36,918 bases of DNA, from NCBI RefSeq assembly GCF_007997155.1, contig NZ_VORT01000020.1, positions 1 to 36,918 on the forward strand, written 5' to 3'. Origin of the DNA: Aequorivita antarctica. GTDB lineage: Bacteria; Bacteroidota; Bacteroidia; Flavobacteriales; Flavobacteriaceae. The translations under genes and the position numbers were made by a program. Shown here one piece after another: positions 25,204-32,744 of this stretch (its first letter is position 1; the number at the start of each line of letters is the position of its first letter). The notes beneath the pieces are model-generated. The model was given only the letters and a program-made list of their open reading frames with translations. It searched no databases and was not told the DNA's origin.

Positions 25204-25974
25204 ATGACAGCACAGGTAAAAGAAGTTGAAAACTATGTACACTTTCATGGTGCAGCGTACAAAGGAAAAATTTTAATGGTAGCAAGTAGTCCTAAAATAT
25301 CAAAACAAACAGGTTGGCCTATTGGGTTTTGGGCAGCAGAATTAACACACCCATTACAGGTTTTTCAAGAAGCTGGATATGAAGTAGATATAGCTTCTAC
25401 TGAAGGAGGTAAAATTGAAATGGACGGTTATTCTAATCCCACTGATAGCAGTGGATACTCTGCACACGATATAATCACTTTAGGTTATTTGCAACTGGAT
25501 TGGTTCAATAAAAAGTTAGAAAACACCCAAAGTATTAAAGATTTGAATATCAATGAATATGATGCCATTTTTTTAATAGGTGGTCAAGGTCCAATGTACA
25601 CTTTTAGAGGTAATCACGATTTGGAAATACTGTTTTCTCTTTTTTATGAATCAGGCAAACCAAGTGCAGCCGTATGCCATTCAACAACTTTGCTTTTAGA
25701 AGCTAAAAAGTCGACTGGTGAACTTATCATCCACAATAAAACTTGGACAGGATTTTCTAATTCTGAAGAAGAATTTGCAGACAACGCTATTGGCATTAAA
25801 ATTCAACCGTACCGAATTGAAGATGAAGCTAGAAAAATTTCAAATACAACTTTTAAAGTAGCTTCGTCATTTACTTCTTATGCTATTGAAGATGGTAATT
25901 TAATTACGGGCCAACAACAAAATTCGGGAGCTGCTGCTGCAAAATTACTCGTTGAACAATTACAAAATAAATAA
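25204..25974 (+). CDS. DJ-1/PfpI (class I GATase-like) family protein
   Basis: 256 aa from ATG 25204 (MTAQVKEVENYVHFHG); the frame is open from 25123, but the promoter lies inside that extension. The Rossmann-like core has KILMVASSPKI, the glutamate-bearing IGFWAAELTHPLQVFQEAGYEVDIAS, IFLIGGQGPMYTF, and the nucleophile elbow SAAVCHSTTLLL with Cys followed by His. This fits the Hsp31/PfpI glyoxalase-III/deglycase-like group. Probable role: detoxifying methylglyoxal or similar aldehydes, inferred from the family. First gene of a three-gene operon divergent from the HxlR gene. Confidence 0.88.
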   Translation: MTAQVKEVENYVHFHGAAYKGKILMVASSPKISKQTGWPIGFWAAELTHPLQVFQEAGYEVDIASTEGGKIEMDGYSNPTDSSGYSAHDIITLGYLQLDWFNKKLENTQSIKDLNINEYDAIFLIGGQGPMYTFRGNHDLEILFSLFYESGKPSAAVCHSTTLLLEAKKSTGELIIHNKTWTGFSNSEEEFADNAIGIKIQPYRIEDEARKISNTTFKVASSFTSYAIEDGNLITGQQQNSGAAAAKLLVEQLQNK

Positions 25975-25978
25975 AAAA

Positions 25979-26428
25979 ATGAAAAGAAAAGCAACCGCCA
26001 ATTGGCAAGGAACAGGAATGGAAGGCACAGGACAATTAAACACGACAAGTGGTGTATTTAATAACCAACCCTATTCTTTCAAAACTCGATTTAAAAATGA
26101 AGACGGAACGCTTGGCACAAATCCAGAAGAATTAATTGCAGCAGCATATGCGGGTTGTTTCAATATGGCTTTGAGTTTTCAGTTACAAGGCGCAGGTTTT
26201 ATTCCCGAAAATTTACATACTGAGGCCATTTTAACTATGGAAAACAGTGATGGACATTTTAAAATTACAGGAATTGAGTTAGATCTTGAAGCGACAGTTC
26301 CAGGATTAGAAGAAGACAAATTTCTAGAAGTGGCAGCGAAAGCCAAAAATAACTGTCCCGTATCTCAAGCATTATCTGCAATTGATATAATGCTTAAAGC
26401 AACATTGCAAACTAAAACATTTAATTAA
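25979..26428 (+). CDS. OsmC/Ohr-family peroxiredoxin-like protein
   Basis: 149 aa from ATG 25979, four bases after the previous stop, so translationally coupled. The two redox cysteines of OsmC proteins are present, in AAYAGCFNMALSF and AKNNCPVSQALS. The segment LGTNPEELIAAAYAGC is the family hallmark. These enzymes reduce organic hydroperoxides in the cytoplasm using dihydrolipoyl or thiol donors. The spacing (about 80 residues between the cysteines) is typical. Confidence 0.92.
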   Translation: MKRKATANWQGTGMEGTGQLNTTSGVFNNQPYSFKTRFKNEDGTLGTNPEELIAAAYAGCFNMALSFQLQGAGFIPENLHTEAILTMENSDGHFKITGIELDLEATVPGLEEDKFLEVAAKAKNNCPVSQALSAIDIMLKATLQTKTFN

Positions 26429-26451
26429 TTCAGTTTAATGAAAAATAGAAT

Positions 26452-27081
26452 ATGAAATTAGCATTTATAGGAATAGGAAATGTAGGCTTGGCCCTTGCGA
26501 ATAATCTACAAAAAAAAGGACATGAGATAATCGTTGCACATAATGATTCAAAAAATGAAACGGTTCAAAATGCTCTTCATAATAATCATAATTTTACGAC
26601 CAACAAACTACAAGAAGCTCTTGATCTTTCAGATGTAGTATTTCTTGCGACTCCCTTTTCGGCAAATGAAGAAATTCTAAAATCATTAAAATTCAATGGT
26701 AAAATACTCATTGATTGTACAAATCCTATTGGAAAAGGATTGTCTCATGGATTGGAAAGTAAAACTTCAGGAGCTCAAAAAATACAAGAATGGTCAAAAG
26801 ACGCTAAGGTTGTGAAAGCTTATACAATTTATGGTTTTGAAAACTTAATGAATACTAGTTTCCCAAAATACAACGTAAAACCTTTGATGATGATTGCCGG
26901 GAATGATTCCGTATCAAAAAAAATAGTTTCTAAATTAAACGCTGATTTAGGCTTTGAAACACTTGATACTGGACATTTAGATCAAGCATTGCATTTGGAA
27001 CACCTGACATTACTTTGGGTGAAAATGGTACGAAGAGACGGACATCATCCAAACTTTACCTGGGCAATGTTAGCAAGTTGA
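26452..27081 (+). CDS. NAD(P)-binding F420-oxidoreductase-like protein
   Basis: 209 aa. N-terminal Rossmann motif KLAFIGIGNVGLALANNLQKKG (G-x-G-x-x-G), then DVVFLATPFSANEEIL and ILIDCTNPIGKG, as in the NADPH-dependent F420 reductase/NADP-oxidoreductase group found in organisms without F420. Ends in a helix with HLEHLTLLWVKMVRR. Starts 23 bp after the OsmC-family gene. Likely an NAD(P)H-dependent reductase serving the same stress response; substrate unknown. Confidence 0.85.
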   Translation: MKLAFIGIGNVGLALANNLQKKGHEIIVAHNDSKNETVQNALHNNHNFTTNKLQEALDLSDVVFLATPFSANEEILKSLKFNGKILIDCTNPIGKGLSHGLESKTSGAQKIQEWSKDAKVVKAYTIYGFENLMNTSFPKYNVKPLMMIAGNDSVSKKIVSKLNADLGFETLDTGHLDQALHLEHLTLLWVKMVRRDGHHPNFTWAMLAS

Positions 27082-27589
27082 TTTTGAAAATGGCATATAC
27101 AACTTATTTAAATTCTCAACATTATTAGGTTTATCCCTTCCATAGGTCTAGCTATGCCAAAGTTTTAAAAAATATCTTTCGTTTACTGTACAAATATAAA
27201 TCAAACTCAACACACTCATTAAGCAAAACCTTAACAGCGTGCTTTTTAACTGCCACCACGCTAAGCCCTATGCCGAGGCTTCGGAGTACAAGGAGCTATT
27301 ATCCATAAATAAGCTTTGGAGGCCAAAAGCCCACCTTCACACAAGATTTCGGTGGATAAAGGGGATAATACCAAATATAATGAATTAATAGTCTAAATTG
27401 AAAAGCATTTACCGTTACAAAAATTCGCATTGCCTTATGACGAGAAATTCGTGGAAGTACTTGCAGTATAATCATTGGTAAAAATACCTGACAGATCCTA
27501 TTTGTTTATCCGTAAGTCAAGAATAACAATGTAAAAATTAAAGAAGAAATTAGTTGTGTTTTAACTCAGTTCTTTGCTGTAAGCAGGTT
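27082..27589. other. Gap with possible decayed coding remnant
   Basis: About 500 bp. AGCGTG...CACGCT (27236-27262) forms a hairpin. From ~27367 to 27532 on +, one frame reads NTKYNELIV, then IEKHLPLQKFALPYDEKF, then SLVKIPDRSYLFIRKSRI, with two stops in between. It is protein-like but not assigned. A word set around AAGCTTTGGAGG and CCAAATATAA recurs at 32940-32975. Confidence 0.35.
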
Positions 27590-27949
27590 TTATTCCCTTT
27601 TTTTCATTAGATAATGGTAGACATTTTGACCTTCAACCGCAAATGCATAAGCTTGGACAAAAGTATATCCATTTAAAGACATAAAATTCAGTGCATCAAT
27701 CATTGAATTAAGTTTCAGAATTTTACCATCAGCATCTTTTACTTGAGTTTCATTTCCAGAACTGAAAAATTTAGATTGTTGGCCAAAATCAATTTCAATA
27801 GTAACTTTATTACTAAATAATCGTGATGTTCCAACGATTTGGATATATTCTACGTCAATCTGCGCAACTGGAATATCGTTTACAGTTTGAGAAAATATAG
27901 AAATTCCGGTTAAAAATAAAATCGAAAAAATTAGAATCTTTTTAGTCAT
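27590..27949 (-). CDS. Small secreted protein, unknown
   Basis: 119 aa with a clear signal peptide (MTKKILIFSILFLTGISIFSQ). The mature part (VEYIQIVGTSRLFSNKVTIEIDFGQ...SMIDALNFMSLNGYTFVQAYAF) looks like a small alpha/beta fold. The Tyr-x-Phe...YHYLMKKR ending resembles short DUF4177-like proteins in Bacteroidota. Function not known. Monocistronic, 176 bp downstream of the surface-repeat gene. Confidence 0.75.
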   Translation of the reverse strand: MTKKILIFSILFLTGISIFSQTVNDIPVAQIDVEYIQIVGTSRLFSNKVTIEIDFGQQSKFFSSGNETQVKDADGKILKLNSMIDALNFMSLNGYTFVQAYAFAVEGQNVYHYLMKKRE

Positions 27950-28029
27950 AGTATTTGTCTTTTTTATTTGTGAGAATCTTGTTCAACTTACAGACAAGGG
28001 TTCAGGATTGGCGTAGAAGCGTATTACGT

Positions 28030-28053
28030 GGTACTTACCTGGCCACAAGTACC
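28030..28053. other. Intergenic hairpin
   Basis: GGTACTT-ACCTGGCCAC-AAGTACC, perfect 7-bp arms, between two minus-strand genes. No T-tail, so not an obvious terminator. Confidence 0.4.
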
Positions 28054-28125
28054 AAAGCTGATTCGAGGTATAATGTTTCAAGTTGGTTCATTACCATCCA
28101 TTACGCGAAGTCTTTCTTAGCAAAT

Positions 28126-29106
28126 TTATAGTTTTAGTGACAATCCCGCATTCAATCCAAACCACATAAATAATTTTCCGTTCGACCATTCATTCTCATA
28201 AATAGAATATGGAATATCCAATGTGCCATATTCGCCATCAACTTTTTGTTCTGTAACATATATGTTAAATGAAGGTCCCATCAACAGTGAAAAATTATCA
28301 GAAAAGCTAAATTTGTAATTAAAATCTGCCTTGTTTAAAATATTACATTTAAGTTCCCAATTGTTATTAAATACAATCGAATTACCTGATAAGTCAATAC
28401 TTATCTTCTGTCTGTCAGATATCGGTAAATTTACTCCAAATCCAAGACCAGCGCTATAAACAGGATTATCTTTATAGGAAGAATACCCTATTTTGTAAAT
28501 TGTGTAAAACCTTTCAATCCCCATTTTGTAATTTAGATTTGAGTAAATTACTTCTCCACCAGCAAGTTCGAGTTCGTATAAACCTTTTTTTACAATGCTG
28601 AATATTCCAATTGGAACACCTTTTTCTGCATCGCCAAGAATATTAATAACTCCCAATTGAACTCCCTTTATTTTTTTTGCATAATTCACTACACCTAATT
28701 GAAAACCATTAATCTCATTTGCAGCTATATTTACAGTTGCTAACTGAAATCCTTTTGAGTTTCCTTTTGAATAATTTAATACGCCTGATAATAAAAAACC
28801 AGAGGTTGAATCCGCGCAAACATTTGAAACACCTGATAATTGAAATCCTTTGACTTTCCCTCTATTATAATTCAATACTAAACCTATTTCTACACCATTT
28901 AAGCCTCCATTTAAACCATACAAAATATTAAATGAAAAATTATTTAAATATTTAAGAGAATTCGTTCCGCTACTTCCAATTGGGTAGGCAAATGTAACCT
29001 GGACTTTTTTGGTTTTCAGGCTGTCATTATCTTGTGCAACAAGATTTATTGGTAAAAGCAGTACTAATAAGCTTACTAATCTCAATTTTCTATTCAAATT
29101 GTTCAT
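28126..29106 (-). CDS. LA_2272-type surface-repeat protein, outer-membrane
   Basis: 326 aa from ATG 29106 (MNNLNRKLRLVSLLVLLLP), which begins with a good signal peptide; an upstream in-frame start at 29127 adds 7 residues. Residues ~65-170 are tandem ~22-aa repeats with the pattern GFQL-x-x-V-N-Y-x-x-x-x-x-G: GFQLATVNIA, GFQLGVVNYAK, GVQLGVINI. This is the repeat named from the Leptospira LA_2272 surface protein. The C-terminal half (GLGFGVNLPISDRQKISIDLS..., ending in GLNAGLSLKL) has the alternation of an outer-membrane barrel. Function unknown; exposed location likely. Confidence 0.8.
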   Translation of the reverse strand: MNNLNRKLRLVSLLVLLLPINLVAQDNDSLKTKKVQVTFAYPIGSSGTNSLKYLNNFSFNILYGLNGGLNGVEIGLVLNYNRGKVKGFQLSGVSNVCADSTSGFLLSGVLNYSKGNSKGFQLATVNIAANEINGFQLGVVNYAKKIKGVQLGVINILGDAEKGVPIGIFSIVKKGLYELELAGGEVIYSNLNYKMGIERFYTIYKIGYSSYKDNPVYSAGLGFGVNLPISDRQKISIDLSGNSIVFNNNWELKCNILNKADFNYKFSFSDNFSLLMGPSFNIYVTEQKVDGEYGTLDIPYSIYENEWSNGKLFMWFGLNAGLSLKL

Positions 29107-29315
29107 TTTTTTAAATAATATTTGCAAATAGCCGTGTTATAGAATGCTTCTGGACTTGTAGTATTTGTCAAAGTGTTTTAACCATTAGCCAAATAGAACA
29201 ATCGCTGCTAATAAACCGAATCAATGCTGGTTACGTATTAATGCCGAAGATGTAAGGAATTGAAGTAATTAAAACGATAATTCTAATAATAAGGAAAGTT
29301 ATCTACCAATACATT

Positions 29316-29776
29316 TTATAAAATTATTAGTTCATAGGTTTTTCTTGTTTCTATACGAGGCCATTTCCATGCATAATGGATAATGAGACAAAGAAGAACA
29401 ACTTCCACAACAGCAGCTAACACCATGTGCATCCAAGCGTCTCCTGCCAAATTAAATAATGTATACGGAATATACACCGCGGCAATAATGGTATTTGCCC
29501 AGCGATTTAATTTAGCCGGAAGTGCACCAGAAAGAAAAATCATTAATGCCGGAATTGTCACTGAGGCGAGTGCTGTCAAAAGAAAAGCTTGTGAAATATC
29601 AAATACAAAAACTCTCCCTTTCAGAATATCTTCAATCTTACCCGGCATATATAAGGCGAAATAATCAACATATATATATAGAGAAACATAAAACTTGCCC
29701 ATAGCGTAGCAAGCTTCAGTTTCACATTTGTCTTGATTTCTTCTAGGGCATTTTGTGGTGTTTTTTTTGTGTTCAT
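29316..29776 (-). pseudogene. DUF6326 membrane protein broken by one extra TA unit
   Basis: The C-terminal frame encodes VDYFALYMPGKIEDILKG, VFVFDISQAFLLTALASVTI and YIPYTLFNLAGDAWMHM, which I recognise as DUF6326. The true N-terminus is in another frame: ATG 29776, MNTKKTPQNALEEIKTN then VKLKLATLWASFMFLYIY. The two frames meet in the alternating TA tract at 29670-29680. Removing one TA unit joins LYIY to VDYFALYMPG and gives a 152-aa protein with four membrane helices, the expected size. The gene is therefore either phase-OFF or recently inactivated. The longer open frame beginning at 29786 has a nonsense N-terminus (HKKNTTKCPRRN). Confidence 0.85.
29670..29680. repeat. TA dinucleotide tract at the DUF6326 frameshift
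   Basis: Eleven alternating A/T bases. Length change by one unit (2 nt) switches the frame of the DUF6326 gene. Confidence 0.7.
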
Positions 29777-29794
29777 AAATTATCAACTAAAAAT

Positions 29795-30045
29795 TATACC
29801 CGAAATGAAATCCCGGTTGGTCAAGGCGAATAATAATTTTTTTTTTCATATCTAATACCTATCAGTTGTTAAATGATAATGCAAATGTATATTGGTAAGT
29901 TGTCTTAACTCGTTCACTTAAGTTAAGAAATGAACCCTACCCTTTATTCTTTGATGTAATCCTTAATCTTAACCTACTTAATGATTCGGCTTATATACCT
30001 AAATGACTTGCTAATTAACGTTGCTGAACACGTTGGATAAATGCT
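29795..30045 (-). pseudogene. Remnant of a second OMP-Crp/Fnr module
   Basis: Pieces of the intact module at 30072-31378 appear here in the same order. At 29795-29840 the minus strand reads LDQPGFHFGYNF, matching the end of the intact OMP (FQPGLNFGYNFDF). At 29840-29935 the sequence resembles the OMP upstream region, including TTCACTTAAGTTAA (29913-29926), one mismatch from the perfect palindrome at 30773-30786. At 29955-30045 the minus strand reads FIQRVQQR-stop-LASHLGI-stop-AESLSRLRLRI, matching the Crp HTH IQRVPQHQLASYLGIKAESLSRLKARI. Two in-frame stops and a large internal deletion of the OMP show decay after duplication. Confidence 0.85.
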
Positions 30046-30071
30046 GATTTTTTTCACATTGTAGTAATTAT

Positions 30072-30710
30072 TTATTTTTTCTTTTTAAAATCAAAATTAT
30101 ACCCGAAATTAAGGCCAGGTTGAAAAACGGAGTTATCCCATTTTTTTTCTACTACTTTAAAAGATTCAGGAACACCATTTCTTACAGGCCAATAACTACA
30201 TGCAATAGCTGGTTCAACAAAGAACCGATTATCAAAAAATTTAAATTGGTAACCCACATGGAAATTAAGATATAAGGTATATCCATTTCCAATCGTATTT
30301 TTATTTTCATCAAAATATTTTTCAAAAGCATTCAATGCATGGAGGGATATGAAGGCACCTTTCCATAAAAAACGTTGGTATCCTATTGTAGGGGCAAGGA
30401 TTCGTGCATGTCCAGGATAGCCTTCTCCAGGTTTATCAAATGATGGTGATGCTAATGATATACCTAATGGCCAAGCATAAACAGATCTTTTAAAATCTAA
30501 GGAAACTACATCTTTAGGTGTAATCCTGTAGCCAATATTTAACTGAATGTACTCAGGGTTGTTTTTATTATCTAAATTTCCTAACATCAAGAGTGAACTT
30601 CCAACAAACCACTTTCTGTAAGTACTATCTTGTTTGACATCTTGTGCATTCACCTTTAAACTACTTGTTAAAACTAAAACAAGCACAATCAATAAAAATT
30701 TATTTTGCAT
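30072..30710 (-). CDS. Secreted/outer-membrane beta-barrel protein, unknown
   Basis: 212 aa with signal peptide (MQNKFLLIVLVLVLTSSLKVNAQ). Alternating aromatic and hydrophobic residues (YIQLNIGYRITPKDVVSLDF, LYLNFHVGYQFKFF, FQPGLNFGYNFDF) indicate an eight-strand-type outer-membrane barrel. No named family. Lies 86 bp downstream of a Crp/Fnr gene on the same strand; a 14-bp perfect palindrome is 63 bp before its ATG. A decayed copy of this gene and regulator lies just to the left. Confidence 0.75.
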   Translation of the reverse strand: MQNKFLLIVLVLVLTSSLKVNAQDVKQDSTYRKWFVGSSLLMLGNLDNKNNPEYIQLNIGYRITPKDVVSLDFKRSVYAWPLGISLASPSFDKPGEGYPGHARILAPTIGYQRFLWKGAFISLHALNAFEKYFDENKNTIGNGYTLYLNFHVGYQFKFFDNRFFVEPAIACSYWPVRNGVPESFKVVEKKWDNSVFQPGLNFGYNFDFKKKK

Positions 30711-30772
30711 ATCCTTTTTAAATTAATGTAAAATGATACTACAAAAGTAAATGGGTGGGTTTCTTACAATCG

Positions 30773-30786
30773 TTAACTTAAGTTAA
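30773..30786. promoter_or_regulatory. Perfect 14-bp palindrome, candidate Crp/Fnr operator
   Basis: TTAACTTAAGTTAA sits between the Crp/Fnr stop (30797) and the OMP start (30710). It is retained with one change in the decayed duplicate (29913-29926), which supports a binding role. Confidence 0.6.
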
Positions 30787-30796
30787 GAATTGAGAA

Positions 30797-31378
30797 TTAT
30801 TTCTTAATTTTTTCGAAAATTCTTGCCTTTAATCTACTTAATGATTCGGCTTTTATACCTAAATAACTAGCTAATTGATGTTGCGGAACACGTTGAATAA
30901 GGTCTGGTCTTTTTTGTAGTAAATTCAAGTATCGCTGTTCAGGGGAAGAAGTTTTAAACTCGTCAAAATTGATTTGCTGCTTTGCTAAAATTTCTGTTGA
31001 TAATATACTACACATTATTTGAAATTTAGGAATTTTAATAAATAAATCAACCCCCAAATCTATGTTTGCAACCGTTAGCGTAGTATCCTCAACACAACTT
31101 ATGAAATATTCAGATGGCTCATTATTTATTGCACAATGCGGTGTCAGGGCTTCCATTTCTGTAAAAAAGGCGGTAGTTTTTTCCTCACCGTCTATAATGT
31201 AATATTTCCGTATGCATCCTTTTAGAACAAAATATTCATCCTTCGATTTTTGTCCTTCCTTTAAAAGAATTGTACCCTTTTTCAATGTCCGAAAAATATC
31301 CAAAGAAGTGATATCATTCATTTCGTCTTTAGTGAGAGTAACGTATTTTGATATAAAGTCAAATAGTAAATCTTGCAT
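30797..31378 (-). CDS. Crp/Fnr-family transcriptional regulator
   Basis: 193 aa. It has a cupin-like sensor domain (KKGTILLKEGQKSKDEYFVLKGCIRKYYI...DGEEKTTAFFTE), a dimer helix, and a C-terminal HTH (QHQLASYLGIKAESLSRLKARI). Same short class as the regulator at 9736-10317 but without a homopolymer. It is placed to control the OMP gene 86 bp downstream. A branched hairpin (31398-31460) lies just upstream of the ATG. Confidence 0.92.
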   Translation of the reverse strand: MQDLLFDFISKYVTLTKDEMNDITSLDIFRTLKKGTILLKEGQKSKDEYFVLKGCIRKYYIIDGEEKTTAFFTEMEALTPHCAINNEPSEYFISCVEDTTLTVANIDLGVDLFIKIPKFQIMCSILSTEILAKQQINFDEFKTSSPEQRYLNLLQKRPDLIQRVPQHQLASYLGIKAESLSRLKARIFEKIKK

Positions 31379-31397
31379 TGTTTTATGTTTTTACTGT

Positions 31398-31460
31398 CGG
31401 CTGTTACACTTGCCACCAATTTTTATATAGATTAGCTGTGGCGTGTCTCGGTACGAGCCG
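31398..31460. other. Nested inverted repeat upstream of the Crp/Fnr gene
   Basis: CGGCT...AGCCG encloses ACAC/GTGT and GCCAC/GTGGC, giving an imperfect ~63-nt hairpin with small bulges, 20 bp before the start codon. Could be a leader structure or a relic recombination site. Confidence 0.5.
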
Positions 31461-31562
31461 TTAAAATTACAAAACTCCGCTAAGAAATCCGAGGGCTTTT
31501 CAAGATAAGTGATATCCTAGTAATAGTTAAGCATCTATGAAAAAGTACCAAGTCACGTATTT

Positions 31563-31964
31563 TTAAAGTTTACGTTCTGTATCTTCTTTTTCAATTCGCC
31601 AAGGTGGATTTAGTCTATTTTCTCCACCATAAAATAATATCAGCTGATTTCCATCAACATCTTTCAACCTTGCTTCTCTCCACAACCATCTTTGGTCGGT
31701 CGGTTCTTGGTCAAATTCAATTCCGCTTCTTTTTATTTTTTCAACTTGTTCGTCAAGATTTTCACATTCAAAGTACACATAAATCCCTTCTCCTTTTGGT
31801 AGATCCTCCGTTTGATGAATTGAGAATGTCGAATTGCCATTGGGACATTCAAATCTTGCGTAATGAGGTAAGGATTTCACAATCAATTTAAGTCCTAAAT
31901 TTTTATAGAAAGGGATTGATTTTGTCAAATCTAATGATGGAATTGTTATTTGGTTTAAGTTCAT
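31563..31964 (-). CDS. VOC family (glyoxalase/bleomycin-resistance-like) protein
   Basis: 133 aa, a single paired beta-alpha-beta-beta-beta module set. Typical pieces are LNQITIPSLDLTKSIPFYKNLGLKLIV at the start, ARFECPNGNSTFSIHQ, IYVYFECENLDEQVEKIKRSG, and WLWREARLKDVDGNQLILFYGG at the end. Substrate cannot be told. Metal ligands are not obvious beyond the C-terminal acidic residue. Monocistronic in a run of single-gene units on the minus strand. Confidence 0.88.
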   Translation of the reverse strand: MNLNQITIPSLDLTKSIPFYKNLGLKLIVKSLPHYARFECPNGNSTFSIHQTEDLPKGEGIYVYFECENLDEQVEKIKRSGIEFDQEPTDQRWLWREARLKDVDGNQLILFYGGENRLNPPWRIEKEDTERKL

Positions 31965-32120
31965 GTTGTTCTATGCTGTTAAAATTACACACTATGTTTT
32001 GCAGTACCCGAAGGTAGCAATATAGAAGCATTTTACTGTCAACGAAGCACAAAGCATAAAGCTTGATTTAGCCACTGAACCGCCACTTTTGGGAAGGTGC
32101 TGTTGTGAGTTCGCTTTTTT

Positions 32121-32744
32121 TTACTTGATTAATTTGTCAATTTGATTGTCTGTTAAGTTCTGTATATTTTTTGTGATTTTTTCAATATTCCAATTCCACC
32201 ATTCGAGTTCTAATAATTTTGAAATCGTTTCTTCTGAAAATCGCTTTTTGATTTCTTTTGCAGGGTTTCCACCAACAATAGAATAAGGTTCAACATCCTT
32301 GACTACAGTTGCATTTGTAGCAATAATCGCCCCATCTTCAACTGTTACTCCTGCCATTATTGTGGCGTTGTAACCAATCCAAACATCATTTCCGATATTT
32401 ATATCACCCTTTTGTGGATAGGATTTTCCATCCATTGCGTTTTCCCAACCATTTCCAAAAATTGCAAAAGGATACGTAGTTAGCGAATCTGTCAAATGGT
32501 TTGCTCCATTCATTATAAATTTTACGTCAGAAGCAATCATGCAAAATTTTCCGATAGTGAGTTTATCGCCTACAAAGTCAAAATGATATTTTACATTTTT
32601 TTCAAAATTTTCTACATTTTCAAAATCATCATAGTATGTATAATCCCCAATAATAATGTTAGGATTTTTTACAATATTCTTTAAGAAGCAAAGCCTGTCA
32701 TAATTGGCAAGTGGAAATTTAGTGTTCTTATTTGGTCCTGTCAT
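32121..32744 (-). CDS. Vat/CatB-type xenobiotic O-acetyltransferase
   Basis: 207 aa left-handed beta-helix (hexapeptide) acetyltransferase. Family hallmarks are YTYYDD, LTIGKFCMIASDVKFIMNGANHLTDS with the catalytic His, a TYPF loop, INIGNDVWIGYNATIMAGVTVEDGAIIATNATVV, and PYSIVGGNPAKEIKKRFSEETI. The WWNWNIEKI ending is as in streptogramin A acetyltransferases. From memory it aligns along its whole length with VatA-type enzymes, closer than to CatB chloramphenicol acetyltransferases. Acetyl-CoA-dependent acetylation of a virginiamycin M-like substrate is the likely activity, unproven. Single gene with long flanks. Confidence 0.9.
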   Translation of the reverse strand: MTGPNKNTKFPLANYDRLCFLKNIVKNPNIIIGDYTYYDDFENVENFEKNVKYHFDFVGDKLTIGKFCMIASDVKFIMNGANHLTDSLTTYPFAIFGNGWENAMDGKSYPQKGDINIGNDVWIGYNATIMAGVTVEDGAIIATNATVVKDVEPYSIVGGNPAKEIKKRFSEETISKLLELEWWNWNIEKITKNIQNLTDNQIDKLIK

